Shown here piece by piece: positions 9,288-17,930 of a stretch of 64,000 nucleotides of DNA (position 1 is its first letter; each line of letters begins with the position of its first letter). A model generated the notes under the pieces. It searched no databases. It had not been told where the DNA came from and saw nothing but the letters and a program-made list of their open reading frames with translations. The translations under genes were made by a program, and so were the position numbers. This DNA is from Actinobaculum suis (lineage in GTDB: Bacteria; Actinomycetota; Actinomycetes; Actinomycetales; Actinomycetaceae), in NCBI RefSeq assembly GCF_900102025.1, contig NZ_FNAU01000010.1:1-64000 (forward strand), in the 5' to 3' direction.

Positions 9288-9893
9288 ATGGAATCCGTGA
9301 ATTTTCAAAAACTCGTGAGATTTACCATCGTAAATGTCTGCGCAATTTCGTTGTCAATTACGTTTGGCGGAGTAGCTAATGCCGCACCACTTAGGGAGGC
9401 TACGCCATCGTCTCAACATAATTCTCACAGCATACTGCCCATGACACCCGCCCCTGTAATATCAGAGGATCAGCTATTAGCTACTTTTAAAGCGATTGAA
9501 GAGATTCCCGATAGCGTGCTTCAAGCCGGAGATGCAGCAGCGCAATCTTGGTTGAAAGCGCGACTGGGAGATGACTTTCACTCACAGCCAGGCTCCGTTA
9601 CAACTTTTGGAGTGGTCGGTTGCGTTAGTGCTATCGGTCTTGCCATCGTGACAAACCTGCCCATCTTTAAGATTACGAAAATCCGCACAGCTCTGAAGGC
9701 CGCCGGCGGCGCAACTAAATTTGTAAAGACCTTCAAGCGTGTTTATGACGCACAGCGGAAAGCGAAAGTGTCATTTAAAACGGCAGTTTCGCGGGCCGTT
9801 AAGCGGGCTGCAAAAAAGGCTGGACCAGAGGCTCAACAGACTCTGATTGAGCTCTTTAACCTAGGTAATGTTTATAGTGCCTGCTTTGAATGA
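9288..9893 (+). CDS. Secreted cationic protein of unknown function
   Basis: A 201-residue protein with a Sec signal peptide: basic start, hydrophobic core and cleavage near GGVANA-AP at about residue 33. The mature part begins with a polar Ser/Pro stretch, has a central hydrophobic segment (FGVVGCVSAIGLAIVTNLPI, about 104-123) and then a strongly basic helical region rich in Lys and Arg (about 125-185). Two cysteines, in VVGC and YSAC, could form a disulphide. The start may instead be the GTG at 9297, better spaced from AAGGAATGGA. A small membrane protein overlaps its end. The layout resembles an exported toxin or bacteriocin with an immunity protein, but no family is recognised. Confidence 0.6.
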   Translation: MESVNFQKLVRFTIVNVCAISLSITFGGVANAAPLREATPSSQHNSHSILPMTPAPVISEDQLLATFKAIEEIPDSVLQAGDAAAQSWLKARLGDDFHSQPGSVTTFGVVGCVSAIGLAIVTNLPIFKITKIRTALKAAGGATKFVKTFKRVYDAQRKAKVSFKTAVSRAVKRAAKKAGPEAQQTLIELFNLGNVYSACFE

Positions 9894-10095
9894 CGACAGA
9901 GTGCGAAAGTTAAAAATGGCACGAGTAATCTTTTTCACAATTGGAGCCCTTGGGTTAGTACTGTTAACCATCAGCTTTTGGGTTGGTACCGGAAGGATTG
10001 GAGGCGTTTTGTGCGCTGGGGCTCTTATTGGACATATGGCAACCTGGAAAAGCAAAACTGACATCCAAGCACGTAATCAAAACGGGTTTTCATGA
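9868..10095 (+). CDS. Small two-helix membrane protein
   Basis: A protein of 75 residues if started at 9868, or 59 from the ATG at 9916 (MARVIFFTIGALG), which I think more likely because the upstream part is very polar and overlaps the preceding gene by 26 nt. It has two hydrophobic segments, FFTIGALGLVLLTISFWVG and a shorter GGVLCAGALIGHMA, then a polar tail. The tight coupling to the secreted protein suggests a partner or immunity role, which is inference from position. A terminator follows at 10181. Confidence 0.5.
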   Translation: MFIVPALNDDRVRKLKMARVIFFTIGALGLVLLTISFWVGTGRIGGVLCAGALIGHMATWKSKTDIQARNQNGFS

Positions 10096-10180
10096 TCAGA
10101 TCGTTGTTCGCGCGAATAAATAAAATACAGGTAGCGTCACTACGTAGCAACAGATAAGGGTCTGTTATTCGAGCTAAGGT

Positions 10181-10218
10181 TATGGGTGCTTCCGTTTTGG
10201 AGGCACCCATAGCTGTTT
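10181..10218 (+). terminator. Rho-independent terminator
   Basis: ATGGGTGC-TTCC and GGA-GGCACCCAT form a stem of about 11 pairs around a short loop, followed by a run of six T bases. It ends the transcript of the secreted protein and its small membrane partner. Confidence 0.85.
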
Positions 10219-10235
10219 TTTGAAAGGAAGCCGCA

Positions 10236-10430
10236 GTGGGACTAATCAACTGGCTACGTCCATCAAGCCGCCGCACAAGCACGGCTCACGCTATCGGGAC
10301 TGGTTACAGTTTCTTATTCGGACCGACCAGCTCAGATAGCCGGTCACGGAACGCTCCACGACGCAAATGGAAACCTAATGCCGAATGCGAGAAGCATCCT
10401 TTCACAAGCAATGTCAAATACGCTTGACGT
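10236..10430 (+). pseudogene. 5' fragment of an HK97-type phage portal gene, frameshifted
   Basis: From the GTG at 10236 (GAAAGGAAG upstream) the sequence reads MGLINWLRPSSR then TAHAIGTGYSFLFGPTSS, the usual start of HK97-family portal proteins. The expected continuation PVTERSTTQMET is present in a second frame, and ARSILSQAM in a third. At least two small indels therefore broke the gene. Everything after about 60 codons is missing. It is a remnant of a former prophage and is read in the direction opposite to the polymerase scrap at 1.5 kb. Confidence 0.7.
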
Positions 10431-10518
10431 AAAGCGTACTCGATCTAAAGCGTGCGCGATGTAAAGCTTACCTGACGTAAAGTCTGCTTGACGTAAAGCT
10501 TGCTTGACGTTATGGTGG
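10423..10518 (+). repeat. Six 16-bp direct repeats upstream of a membrane/HTH operon
   Basis: Units begin at 10423, 10439, 10455, 10471, 10487 and 10503, each exactly 16 bp, with the core CTTGACGTAAAGC. Units 1, 4 and 5 are nearly identical, 2 and 3 are more diverged, and the sixth keeps only CTTGACGT. The array ends about 50 bp before the first gene of the operon, so it may form a set of regulator sites or overlap its promoter. Similar TGACGTCA sites occur at the related locus near 50.44 kb. Confidence 0.85.
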
Positions 10519-10569
10519 TGGCGTCAGAGCGATAAGGAAATCAGGACGATAAGGAAAATGGAGTCCGTT

Positions 10570-11010
10570 ATGGCTAAGCCGTCTAATAGTCAAGCTAAAT
10601 GGGAGTATATACGCGGAACGAGAGTCAAGGCCGCTCCCCTTGCTTTTATCATTGGGACGTTACTGGCGATAGTTACCGCCGCGATACGGGTGGCATTTAA
10701 TCCGCCTGGCGAATATCGATGGGCGGCCGTGGTGATTTTCGCGGTCTGTATGGCTGCCCCGCTCATCGGTTTGGCGTGGGTGTTACTCGTTGACCGTTCA
10801 ACCCTGCCTGGTGCCACTGCACATCCAGAACTCGCCGTGGAACACCGCTGGCATACCCAGGCGGCAACGAACGCCTTCCTCACAACCGTCACAGTAGCTG
10901 GGATCGGCGCCGCCCTAACATCGGGAACCGTTTCCCACGTTTTGGTGGGAATAGTCCTCTTCGAATTCCTCGTCTACGGTGTCTCCTACCTATGGGCAAA
11001 GCATAGGTAG
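10570..11010 (+). CDS. Four-helix membrane protein coupled to an HTH regulator
   Basis: A 146-residue integral membrane protein with four predicted helices, near residues 20-40, 50-72, 95-117 and 120-140, and a short cytoplasmic N-terminus. The ATG at 10570 has GGAG 6 nt upstream; the in-frame ATG at 10558 (AAGGAA close by) is an alternative. The stop is 3 nt before the ATG of a small Xre-type regulator, a pairing common in Gram-positive bacteria where the two proteins are co-regulated. No enzymatic motif is visible. The upstream 16-bp array probably controls the pair. Confidence 0.7.
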   Translation: MAKPSNSQAKWEYIRGTRVKAAPLAFIIGTLLAIVTAAIRVAFNPPGEYRWAAVVIFAVCMAAPLIGLAWVLLVDRSTLPGATAHPELAVEHRWHTQAATNAFLTTVTVAGIGAALTSGTVSHVLVGIVLFEFLVYGVSYLWAKHR

Positions 11011-11013
11011 GTC

Positions 11014-11211
11014 ATGAAAAACAACCTTGCCATACGCCGCAAACAGGCGGGCTGGACCCAAGAACAACTTGCTGAACTGCTCGGCGTAAGTAGACAAACA
11101 ATAATCTCTATTGAAAAAGGCCGGTTCGATCCCTCACTGCCCTTAGCATTTTCCATCGCCAGAGTTTTTGAGTGCACTATAGAAGACATCTTCACCCCTG
11201 ACGAGGACTAA
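11014..11211 (+). CDS. Small Xre-family HTH transcriptional regulator
   Basis: A stand-alone 65-residue Cro/C1-type helix-turn-helix protein. WTQEQLAELLGVSRQTIISI is the helix-turn-helix, followed by EKGRFDPSLPLAFSIARVF and IEDIFTPDED, the signature of the compact YozG-like regulators. It follows the membrane-protein gene by 3 nt and shares its transcript. It likely represses its own operon through the 16-bp repeats upstream. A degraded relative sits at 50.4-50.65 kb. Confidence 0.85.
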   Translation: MKNNLAIRRKQAGWTQEQLAELLGVSRQTIISIEKGRFDPSLPLAFSIARVFECTIEDIFTPDED

Positions 11212-11279
11212 ACGGGCCTAAACGAGGCCTAAACCCTCCCGGGATCACATCAGCAATAAAATAGTTGCAAAATACTATG

Positions 11280-11352
11280 TACCCCGTACCGGATTTGAAC
11301 CGGTGTTGCCGCCGTGAGAGGGCGGTGTCCTAGGCCGCTAGACGAACGGGGC
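11280..11352 (-). tRNA. tRNA-Glu (CTC)
   Basis: Minus-strand cloverleaf beginning GCCCCGTTCGTCTAGCGG. The acceptor stem is closed by ACGGGGT, the anticodon loop is CCTCTCA with anticodon CTC, and the T-arm is GGTTCAAATCC. CCA is not encoded. It lies 20 bp from tRNA-Gln and close to the 3' end of gltX, whose product charges it. Confidence 0.95.
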
Positions 11353-11372
11353 CTAAACGCTATCGCGTTTCG

Positions 11373-11444
11373 CTGGGGTACTAGGACTCGAACCTAGAAT
11401 GGATGAACCAGAATCACCTGTGTTGCCAATTACACCATACCCCA
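11373..11444 (-). tRNA. tRNA-Gln (CTG)
   Basis: Minus-strand cloverleaf beginning TGGGGTATGGTGTAATTGG with acceptor closure TACCCCA and discriminator G. The anticodon loop TTCTGGT gives CTG, and the T-arm is AGGTTCGAGTCCT. No encoded CCA. In Actinobacteria this tRNA is normally first charged with Glu and then amidated by GatCAB. Confidence 0.95.
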
Positions 11445-11626
11445 AGGGTTCATCGCCTTTGCGAACTCTCTTTTCTCATATTTGCTCGCTTGGCGACGAA
11501 CATCAACATTACTCATACTCAGCGGTTCTTGCAAATTGAAACGGCGTGCAACCGCTCACCTTACCGATTTGCCGTTGCACGCCGCCCCCACTCCCCTGCC
11601 GCTACTTTGCTGCCCTTATTCGCTCT

Positions 11627-13153
11627 TTATTCTGCCGCTGCTTGGTCGGCAGCGAGTTTGGCTAGCAATTGGTCGATGCGCGCGATAGCTTCTTCGCGGC
11701 CCAAGATAGCGATCGAATCGATTACCGGGATGGAAACATTGGTTCCCGTCATGGCCACGAAGAGCGGGCCGTAGGCCAAGCGCGGCTTAATCTCCAACTC
11801 TTGCACGAGCTTGGCATCCAAAGCCGGCTTGAGGCCTTCCGCGGTAAAATCGGCGTCGCCCAAAGAAGCAAACACTTCCCGCGCGGCCGCCAAAGCTTGC
11901 GGAGCAGAATCGCGGAGCCTGCGCACCGCCTTCTCGTTGTATTCGAGCTGGGCGGCGGGAACGAACAAGAACCGCAACAGTTCCTTCATTTCCCCGAGCA
12001 GTTGCACGCGGGTTTGCGCCAAAGGCGCGGCCGCATCCAAAATCTCCCGTTCCGCTTCCGGCAGTTCCTCGTAGTTTGGCGCCGAAAGTACGCCTTCCAT
12101 ATAAGGCACAATCCGGCGGGTGAAATCTTCCGTTTCAAGCATGCGGATATGGTCGGCGTTAATCGCCACGCACTTCTTATCGTCAAAACGCGCCGGGTTG
12201 GCGTTCACGTCCGCAATATCGAACTTCTCCACTAACTCTTCGCGGGAGAATACATCACGGTCGGCGGAAATCGACCAGCCGAGCAAAGCCAAGTAGTTGA
12301 TCATCCCTTCCGGAATGATCCCGCGATCCCGGTGCAAGAACAGGTTTGATTCCGGATCGCGCTTGGAAAGCTTCTTATTGCCCTCCCCCATCACGTAGGG
12401 CAAGTGCCCAAACTGCGGGGTGAACTTGGCAATCCCCAGCTCTTCCAAAGCACGGTAGAGCACGATCTGGCGCGGTGTGGAAGAAAGCAAATCTTCCCCG
12501 CGCAATACGTGTGTGATCTCCATCAACGCATCATCTACCGGGTTGGTGAGCGTGTAGAGCGGATCGCCATTACCGCGCACGATCACGTAATCGGGTACCG
12601 TGCCCGCCTTATAAGTGATCGTGCCGCGCACCAGATCCGTGAAGGTAATGTCTTCGTCCGGCATCGCGATCCGCAAAGACGGTTTGCGGCCAGCCTCGCG
12701 GAAAGCCTGCTTTTCTTCTTCGGTGAGATATCTGTCACGCCCGTCGTATCCGAGGTCTGGATTTTCGCCCCGCGCAATGCGCCGCTCCCGCACTTCTTCC
12801 GCGGTGGAGAAGGATTCGTAGGCATACCCTGCCTCCAGGAGCTTGGCGGCTACCTCGCGGTATATATCCCCGCGTTCGGATTGCCGGTAAGGACCGTGCG
12901 GCCCGCCCACATCGATACCTTCATCCCAATCCAGGCCGAGCCAGCGCAGGGATTCCAAGATCGCCTGGTATGACTCTTCCGAATCACGTTGGGCATCGGT
13001 ATCTTCGATGCGGAAAACGAAAGTTCCGCCGGTGTGGCGCGCATATGCCCAGTTGAAAAGGCACGTGCGGACCATTCCCACATGCGGGGTGCCGGTCGGA
13101 GATGGACAGAAACGTACGCGGATATCTTTGCCCGCTGCCAATGTCGTAGCCAT
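11627..13153 (-). CDS. gltX: Glutamyl-tRNA synthetase
   Basis: Class I aminoacyl-tRNA synthetase of 508 residues that attaches glutamate to tRNA-Glu (and, in the indirect route, probably to tRNA-Gln). The N-terminal Rossmann fold has [11 protein letters not shown] near residue 16, the HIGH-type signature. KLSKRD near residue 259 is the KMSKS-type loop. The C-terminal helical anticodon domain is complete. The ATG at 13153 gives the normal family length. The start is only 26 bp from the divergent aminotransferase start, so the two promoters overlap. tRNA-Glu and tRNA-Gln follow its 3' end on the same strand. Confidence 0.97.
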   Translation of the reverse strand: MATTLAAGKDIRVRFCPSPTGTPHVGMVRTCLFNWAYARHTGGTFVFRIEDTDAQRDSEESYQAILESLRWLGLDWDEGIDVGGPHGPYRQSERGDIYREVAAKLLEAGYAYESFSTAEEVRERRIARGENPDLGYDGRDRYLTEEEKQAFREAGRKPSLRIAMPDEDITFTDLVRGTITYKAGTVPDYVIVRGNGDPLYTLTNPVDDALMEITHVLRGEDLLSSTPRQIVLYRALEELGIAKFTPQFGHLPYVMGEGNKKLSKRDPESNLFLHRDRGIIPEGMINYLALLGWSISADRDVFSREELVEKFDIADVNANPARFDDKKCVAINADHIRMLETEDFTRRIVPYMEGVLSAPNYEELPEAEREILDAAAPLAQTRVQLLGEMKELLRFLFVPAAQLEYNEKAVRRLRDSAPQALAAAREVFASLGDADFTAEGLKPALDAKLVQELEIKPRLAYGPLFVAMTGTNVSIPVIDSIAILGREEAIARIDQLLAKLAADQAAAE

Positions 13154-13179
13154 GATGAATACAAGGATACGCTAGGAAC

Positions 13180-14334
13180 ATGGCATACAACTTCGATTCG
13201 AAAACACTTGCGCAGCTACAGACCGAAGGTTCTTCTAAGTGGTCCAAATACCCGGGCACGATCTGCATGTGGCTCGCGGAAATGGATTTTGGCATTGCGC
13301 CCGAATTGCGGGACTACCTGATCGGGGAAGCTCAGCGCGGTACCCTCGGCTACCTTCCGGCCGCGGAAACCCCGCAAATCCTGGATTCTGCGGCTTCTTG
13401 GATGGCCAATTTTGGTCCGCGCCCTGATACCTCACGCATGATCCTCATCCCGGAAGTATTAGAGGGCTTGCGTATCGCTATTCGTGATTTCACCACGCCG
13501 GGTACGGACGTCGTCGTCCCCACCCCCGCATATATGCCATTCCTCACAATACCTGCCGAGTTTGGGCGCGAAGTGGTGCAGGTTCCCTCCCACTTTGATC
13601 CGCAGGCGCGGCGCTGGGCCTTCGATTTTGAAGCTCTGGAAGAAGCGCTTCCCGAGGGCGGTTTGCTGATTTTGTGCAACCCGTGGAACCCGACGGGGCG
13701 CTGCCTGGACCGTTCCGAACTGACGCGAATTTCACAGATTGTGGAAGCGAAGGGCGCGCGCGTTTTCGAAGACGCCATTCACGCGCCGATACTTATCGAC
13801 GGCGAATACATCCCCTACGGTTCCCTCAACGAAGCCACGCGCCGCCACACGATCACCGCAATCGCCGCGTCCAAGGGGTGGAACATCCCCGGTTTGAAAG
13901 CGGCGCAACTGATTTTCCATAACGACGCCGATTGGCAGGCTTTTGCCCCCAAGGCCGGCGCGGCCAGCAGCCCCACTAGCACTATCGGGGCGCGCGCGGC
14001 GCGCATTGCCTTCACGCACTGCGAGCAGTGGCGCACCGAAATGTGCCAGTACGTGGCCCAGAACCTGGCGCTTTTGGAAGCGCGCGTGGAAACCTGGCCG
14101 GGCGTGCACATGGCCCACGTGGAAGGCACCTATATTGCTTTCCTTGATTTTACGGACGCGGGCCTGGGCTCCGACCCGATCGAAGTTCTCCGCACCCAGG
14201 CCGGAGTTTCCCTCACCGCGGGTGGGGCTTGCGGGGCCGGCTACGAAACCTACGGGCGGATGATCGTTGCCACCCCGCGCGCCGTACTCGAGGCCGCACT
14301 GAATGCCATCGAGAAGGTTCTCCCCCGCGGCTAG
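13180..14334 (+). CDS. PLP-dependent MalY/PatB-type aminotransferase (C-S lyase)
   Basis: Class I/II fold-type I PLP enzyme of 384 residues, closest in pattern to MalY/PatB cystathionine beta-lyases, which cleave C-S bonds of cystathionine or cysteine conjugates to pyruvate, ammonia and a thiol. LCNPWNPTGR near residue 165 contacts the cofactor and the Schiff-base lysine lies in SKGWNIPGLK near 231. AEMDF near the N-terminus is typical of the MalY group. Start ATG 13180 is divergent from gltX. A simple aminotransferase role cannot be excluded. Confidence 0.85.
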   Translation: MAYNFDSKTLAQLQTEGSSKWSKYPGTICMWLAEMDFGIAPELRDYLIGEAQRGTLGYLPAAETPQILDSAASWMANFGPRPDTSRMILIPEVLEGLRIAIRDFTTPGTDVVVPTPAYMPFLTIPAEFGREVVQVPSHFDPQARRWAFDFEALEEALPEGGLLILCNPWNPTGRCLDRSELTRISQIVEAKGARVFEDAIHAPILIDGEYIPYGSLNEATRRHTITAIAASKGWNIPGLKAAQLIFHNDADWQAFAPKAGAASSPTSTIGARAARIAFTHCEQWRTEMCQYVAQNLALLEARVETWPGVHMAHVEGTYIAFLDFTDAGLGSDPIEVLRTQAGVSLTAGGACGAGYETYGRMIVATPRAVLEAALNAIEKVLPRG

Positions 14335-14424
14335 CATGGCTGAGGGGACGCGGCTAGCACGGCAACGGGGCGCGGCTAGCGCCGCCGCGAGGCACGGGCA
14401 GCACAGCTGTGAGGCACGGGCAGA

Positions 14425-14467
14425 CTGGCGTGGCTTGTACCCGCGACTATGGGTCCAGCCACGCCAG
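14425..14467. terminator. Perfect 11-bp inverted repeat between convergent genes
   Basis: CTGGCGTGGCT at 14425-14435 pairs with AGCCACGCCAG at 14457-14467, with an inner ACCC/GGGT pair. There is no T-tract. The position between two convergent genes suggests a termination or RNA-end structure. The surrounding 14335-14608 spacer is otherwise low-complexity sequence (repeated GAGGCACGGGCAG, CTGCCGCC and CCAGCTGCCA motifs) without a gene. Confidence 0.5.
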
Positions 14468-14608
14468 CAAGGCGAGCAAAAGCAGTACTCCTGCCCGCCG
14501 GCCGGTAGCCTGCCGCCTGCTACCTGCCGCCAGCTGCCAGTTATCTGCGGCCTACCCCCAAGCGCCAGCTGCCACCGCCAACCGCCAGCCACCACCGCAC
14601 CATTACTT

Positions 14609-15370
14609 TTAATTCGCCTGTGGCGCCAGGTGTGGGGCGAAGATTTGGTTGCGGATGGTACCGATGCCTTCCACGGTTACTTCCACTACATCCTGATGCG
14701 TCACTTCACCGTTGGCGGTGCCGGTTCCGGTAAGCACAATATCGCCGGGCAGCAAAGAAGTGTGCTGAGAGGCGATGGCTACGAGTTCTTCCGGGGAGAA
14801 AGCAAGATCGGCTGCCTGCACATCGGTCACCAGGTTCCCGTTCACACGGGAGGTGATACGGGCTTGCTGGTAGTCGAAATCGGTTTCGATTACCGGGCCG
14901 AGCGGCAACGAACTATCCCAGTATTTGGCTTGGGCTGGGCCCACACCCGTCACGGTGAGGTCATCAATCACGGTGTAACCCAAAATCGCTTTGCGGGCTT
15001 GTGCGGCCGTAGCGTCTTTGAGCGGATGGGCGATTACCACTGCAATTTCTGCTTCGTGCACGAGCCCCGGCGCCCACTGTGGAACCATAATCGGATCTTC
15101 CGGGCCGGTTACCGAGGTGCTCGGCTTCAAGAAAGTCGATAGATCTGCTGCGGTAGCCCCTTGGCGGTAAGTGCCGCCGAAACCAAATACTTTGGTGCGC
15201 GGGAGCATGGGCGCTACTAGTTCGGCGTCGGCCTTCGCTACCCGCTGCCCGGTGGGTTTTACTTCCCGCGCGAAAAGCGGATCATCAGCTAACACAATGT
15301 AATCATCTGCGTCCGGATCATAGATCGCGTAACGGTATCCCTGTTGCATGGAAAGGCGCGCAATTTTCAT
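14609..15370 (-). CDS. Fumarylacetoacetate hydrolase family protein
   Basis: Protein of 253 residues with the C-terminal FAH fold, covering hydrolases, isomerases and decarboxylases that act on 2-oxo acids or acylpyruvates. Metal-binding acidic residues are visible in VHEAEIAVVI near 103-112 and in the VIDDLT region, and GDIVLTGTGTANG near residue 209 is the typical closing block. In many Actinobacteria this gene neighbours gltX, as here. The exact substrate cannot be told; an oxaloacetate decarboxylase or acylpyruvase role is plausible. Confidence 0.88.
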   Translation of the reverse strand: MKIARLSMQQGYRYAIYDPDADDYIVLADDPLFAREVKPTGQRVAKADAELVAPMLPRTKVFGFGGTYRQGATAADLSTFLKPSTSVTGPEDPIMVPQWAPGLVHEAEIAVVIAHPLKDATAAQARKAILGYTVIDDLTVTGVGPAQAKYWDSSLPLGPVIETDFDYQQARITSRVNGNLVTDVQAADLAFSPEELVAIASQHTSLLPGDIVLTGTGTANGEVTHQDVVEVTVEGIGTIRNQIFAPHLAPQAN

Positions 15371-15605
15371 GGTTCTAGCCTACCCGGCGGGGCCTGCCGC
15401 GGGAGCTTCCCGCGCCCAGTAAGATAAAGGTAAATACGTAGCGGCATCGCCGGTACAGGTGTAGCAGCATCGCCGGCGTGTCTATGTGCGAACCCATCCA
15501 CGGTAAGGGCGGCCCGCGCAAAGGTGCGTAAAGACAAAACGGCGCAGACCAACTACGTTAAAATGAACTAAGACGGACTGCGGACGCAAATGCCTCGGTG
15601 GTAGT

Positions 15606-15673
15606 ACTGCTTGCGTAGCAACACTGCTTAGGTGGCAACGCTACTTGCGCGGAAACACCGCTTAAACAGGCAT
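15606..15673. repeat. 17-bp degenerate tandem repeats before the acyl-CoA synthetase gene
   Basis: Units at 15606, 15623, 15640 and 15657 follow the pattern ACTGCTTGCGTAGCAAC with drift. They fill the middle of a 387-bp gap (15371-15757) between two divergent genes. No other feature is seen in the gap apart from the GGAGG ribosome site at 15748-15752. Confidence 0.7.
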
Positions 15674-15757
15674 TGTGGCCGTATCCCTTTGCTCGGCGAC
15701 GCAGCCGTTACCTTTCGCGGTTCCCCGACCGTGAGCGGCACGCACTCTGGAGGATTG

Positions 15758-17581
15758 ATGAAGAAGTTGCGGGACGGTTCCTTGTACGAAAAGCCGCGGT
15801 TTTCCGTGGATGATCCGAATCAGACGATCTACTGGCTCATCACTCGCCGGCTGAAAGATCACCCTAACCGCACGGCGGTGCGGGTCAAGAATTCTTTGGG
15901 CACGGGCTGGAAACGGGTTTCCCTGGCCGAATATATAGAGCTGGCGCGGCGCGGCGCTCGCGGTTTGATCGGGATGGGTCTCAAGCCTGGCGATACGATC
16001 TGCATTCTTGGTTCTACTTCATATGAGTGGGCGCTTTTGGATGCGGCCGCGATGTCTATCGGCGTCGTCGTGGTACCTATCTACGAAACCAGTTCCGCCG
16101 AACAGATCGAGTGGATGTTGGAAGATACCGGCGCGAAAATGGTGTTCACCGATTCCACCGCGCATGCCGAACTGGTCAATTCCGTGCGGCGCGGGCAAGA
16201 AAACCCGCAAGTATTTACTTCGCAACAGGCCCGCACCCGGCTCGACCAAGAAGCCCTCAAAATAGGTACCGCGGAACTTGACGAGCGGATTGCGGCGGTG
16301 CGGGCCGACGATTTGGCGACCATTGTTTATACCTCCGGTACTACGGGGAAACCGAAGGGCGTGGAAATCACGCACGGGAATTTTGCGCGCGCGGCGCTCA
16401 GTATTGAACAAGCCGAACCTGATCTGGTGTTCGAAGAAGGTGCGAACCTCCTCTTGTTCTTGCCTCTCGCCCACATTATGGCGCGGATTATTAACTACAC
16501 GGCTTTGACTACGGGCGTGCAGCTTGGCTACGTCCCTAACATTAAAAACTTGCTGGCCGATCTAGCGACCTTCCGCCCCTCCATTTTGCTGGTAGTACCC
16601 CGCGTTTTGGAGAAGGTATATAACGCGGCCGAGGCTAAGGCGGGAGCCGGGTTGCGCCGCAAGATTTTCCGCTGGGCAGCTAATGTGGCCGTGAAGGATG
16701 CGACGAAACGCTTCCGGGGGCCGTGGCATCGCCTGCAACGCGGTGTGGCGAACAAGTTGGTGTTGAGTAAGTTGCGGGAAGCGGTAGGCGGCAGAGTCCG
16801 GTGGGCGGTTTCTGCGGGCGCTCCCCTGGGCACCCGGCTGGGCCGGTTCTACCGGGGTGCTGGTATTACGGTGATTGAAGCGTGGGGTCTTACGGAGACG
16901 ACGGGCGCTGCTACTGCCACTCGGCCACCAAATCCGGCGCTGGGCACCGTGGGGATCCCCATGGCGGGAACTACCGTCAAGCTGGATAAAGATGGCGAAG
17001 TGCTCGTCAAGGGTGCGATCGTTTTCCGTGGCTATCACAATAATCCGGAGGCCACGGCCGAAGCTTTGCGGGACGGGTGGTACCACACCGGTGATATCGG
17101 CACGATCGATAAGAAGGGCAATCTGACGATCACCGGGCGCAAGAAGCACCTGATCGTAACTGCCGGCGGGAAGAACGTGGCCCCGGCAGTTTTGGAAGAT
17201 CGCCTGGTTTCCCACCCCCTCATTTCGCAAGTGGTGGTGGTAGGAGATCAAAAACCGTTCATTTCGGCTTTGATTACGCTCGATGAACAAATGCTGCCGG
17301 CCTGGTTGAAGTCGCACGGGGAACCGGAGATGACGCCGGCCCAGGCACGCGAATGCCCGGCTGTACTTGCTTCTTTGCAACGCGCAATCGAACGCACGAA
17401 CCGGCAGGTTTCCCGGGCCGAATCCATCCGCAAATTCAAGATTATTCCCGACGATTTCACGCTCGAAAACGGTATGCTCACGCCTTCCCTAAAGGTAAAG
17501 CGAGAAGTAGTGCTCGAACGCTATGCCGGGGTAATTGAGGATATCTACACTCATGACGACCGGCCCAAAGCGGAGAAATAG
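15758..17581 (+). CDS. Long-chain fatty acid-CoA ligase (AMP-forming)
   Basis: Adenylate-forming enzyme of 607 residues, FadD15-like, activating long-chain fatty acids to acyl-CoA for lipid synthesis or breakdown. The AMP-binding motif YTSGTTGKPKG is near residue 191, WGLTETTGA near 375, and the hinge region GWYHTGDIG near 441 precedes a complete C-terminal lid. Start ATG 15758 has a strong GGAGG 5 nt upstream; the open frame extends 42 codons further but lacks family similarity there. Terminated by the strong hairpin at 17617. Confidence 0.93.
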   Translation: MKKLRDGSLYEKPRFSVDDPNQTIYWLITRRLKDHPNRTAVRVKNSLGTGWKRVSLAEYIELARRGARGLIGMGLKPGDTICILGSTSYEWALLDAAAMSIGVVVVPIYETSSAEQIEWMLEDTGAKMVFTDSTAHAELVNSVRRGQENPQVFTSQQARTRLDQEALKIGTAELDERIAAVRADDLATIVYTSGTTGKPKGVEITHGNFARAALSIEQAEPDLVFEEGANLLLFLPLAHIMARIINYTALTTGVQLGYVPNIKNLLADLATFRPSILLVVPRVLEKVYNAAEAKAGAGLRRKIFRWAANVAVKDATKRFRGPWHRLQRGVANKLVLSKLREAVGGRVRWAVSAGAPLGTRLGRFYRGAGITVIEAWGLTETTGAATATRPPNPALGTVGIPMAGTTVKLDKDGEVLVKGAIVFRGYHNNPEATAEALRDGWYHTGDIGTIDKKGNLTITGRKKHLIVTAGGKNVAPAVLEDRLVSHPLISQVVVVGDQKPFISALITLDEQMLPAWLKSHGEPEMTPAQARECPAVLASLQRAIERTNRQVSRAESIRKFKIIPDDFTLENGMLTPSLKVKREVVLERYAGVIEDIYTHDDRPKAEK

Positions 17582-17616
17582 CCGCCTTAGGGCCAGCAAG
17601 TCCTGATACAACACAA

Positions 17617-17660
17617 CGGGAGGTTGGGAGTTTCCACAAAAACTCCCAACCTCCCGTTTT
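17617..17660. terminator. Strong bidirectional terminator
   Basis: CGGGAGGTTGGGAGTTT pairs perfectly with AAACTCCCAACCTCCCG across a short loop and is followed by five T bases. It terminates the acyl-CoA synthetase transcript on the plus strand and lies directly after tRNA-Leu on the minus strand. Confidence 0.93.
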
Positions 17661-17745
<85 letters not shown>

Positions 17746-17930
17746 AGGCAACTCGCATAGCATACCCCGCATTGCGAGCGCGCTTCAAATGTTTCGCGTA
17801 AAGGTGAGTACCTACTCATACCATCTCATACCATTTGGGCACTAATTGGCTTGACTACTAATTGGCTTAGATACCCAGCAGGCGTAGGCAGCTTACGTAC
17901 CCAGCGGCGTAGATACTCGGCGGCTTGGGT

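Noticed and set aside
12404-12973. A 189-codon plus-strand frame opposite gltX
   Set aside because: Shadow of the gltX codons; no ribosome site or domain.
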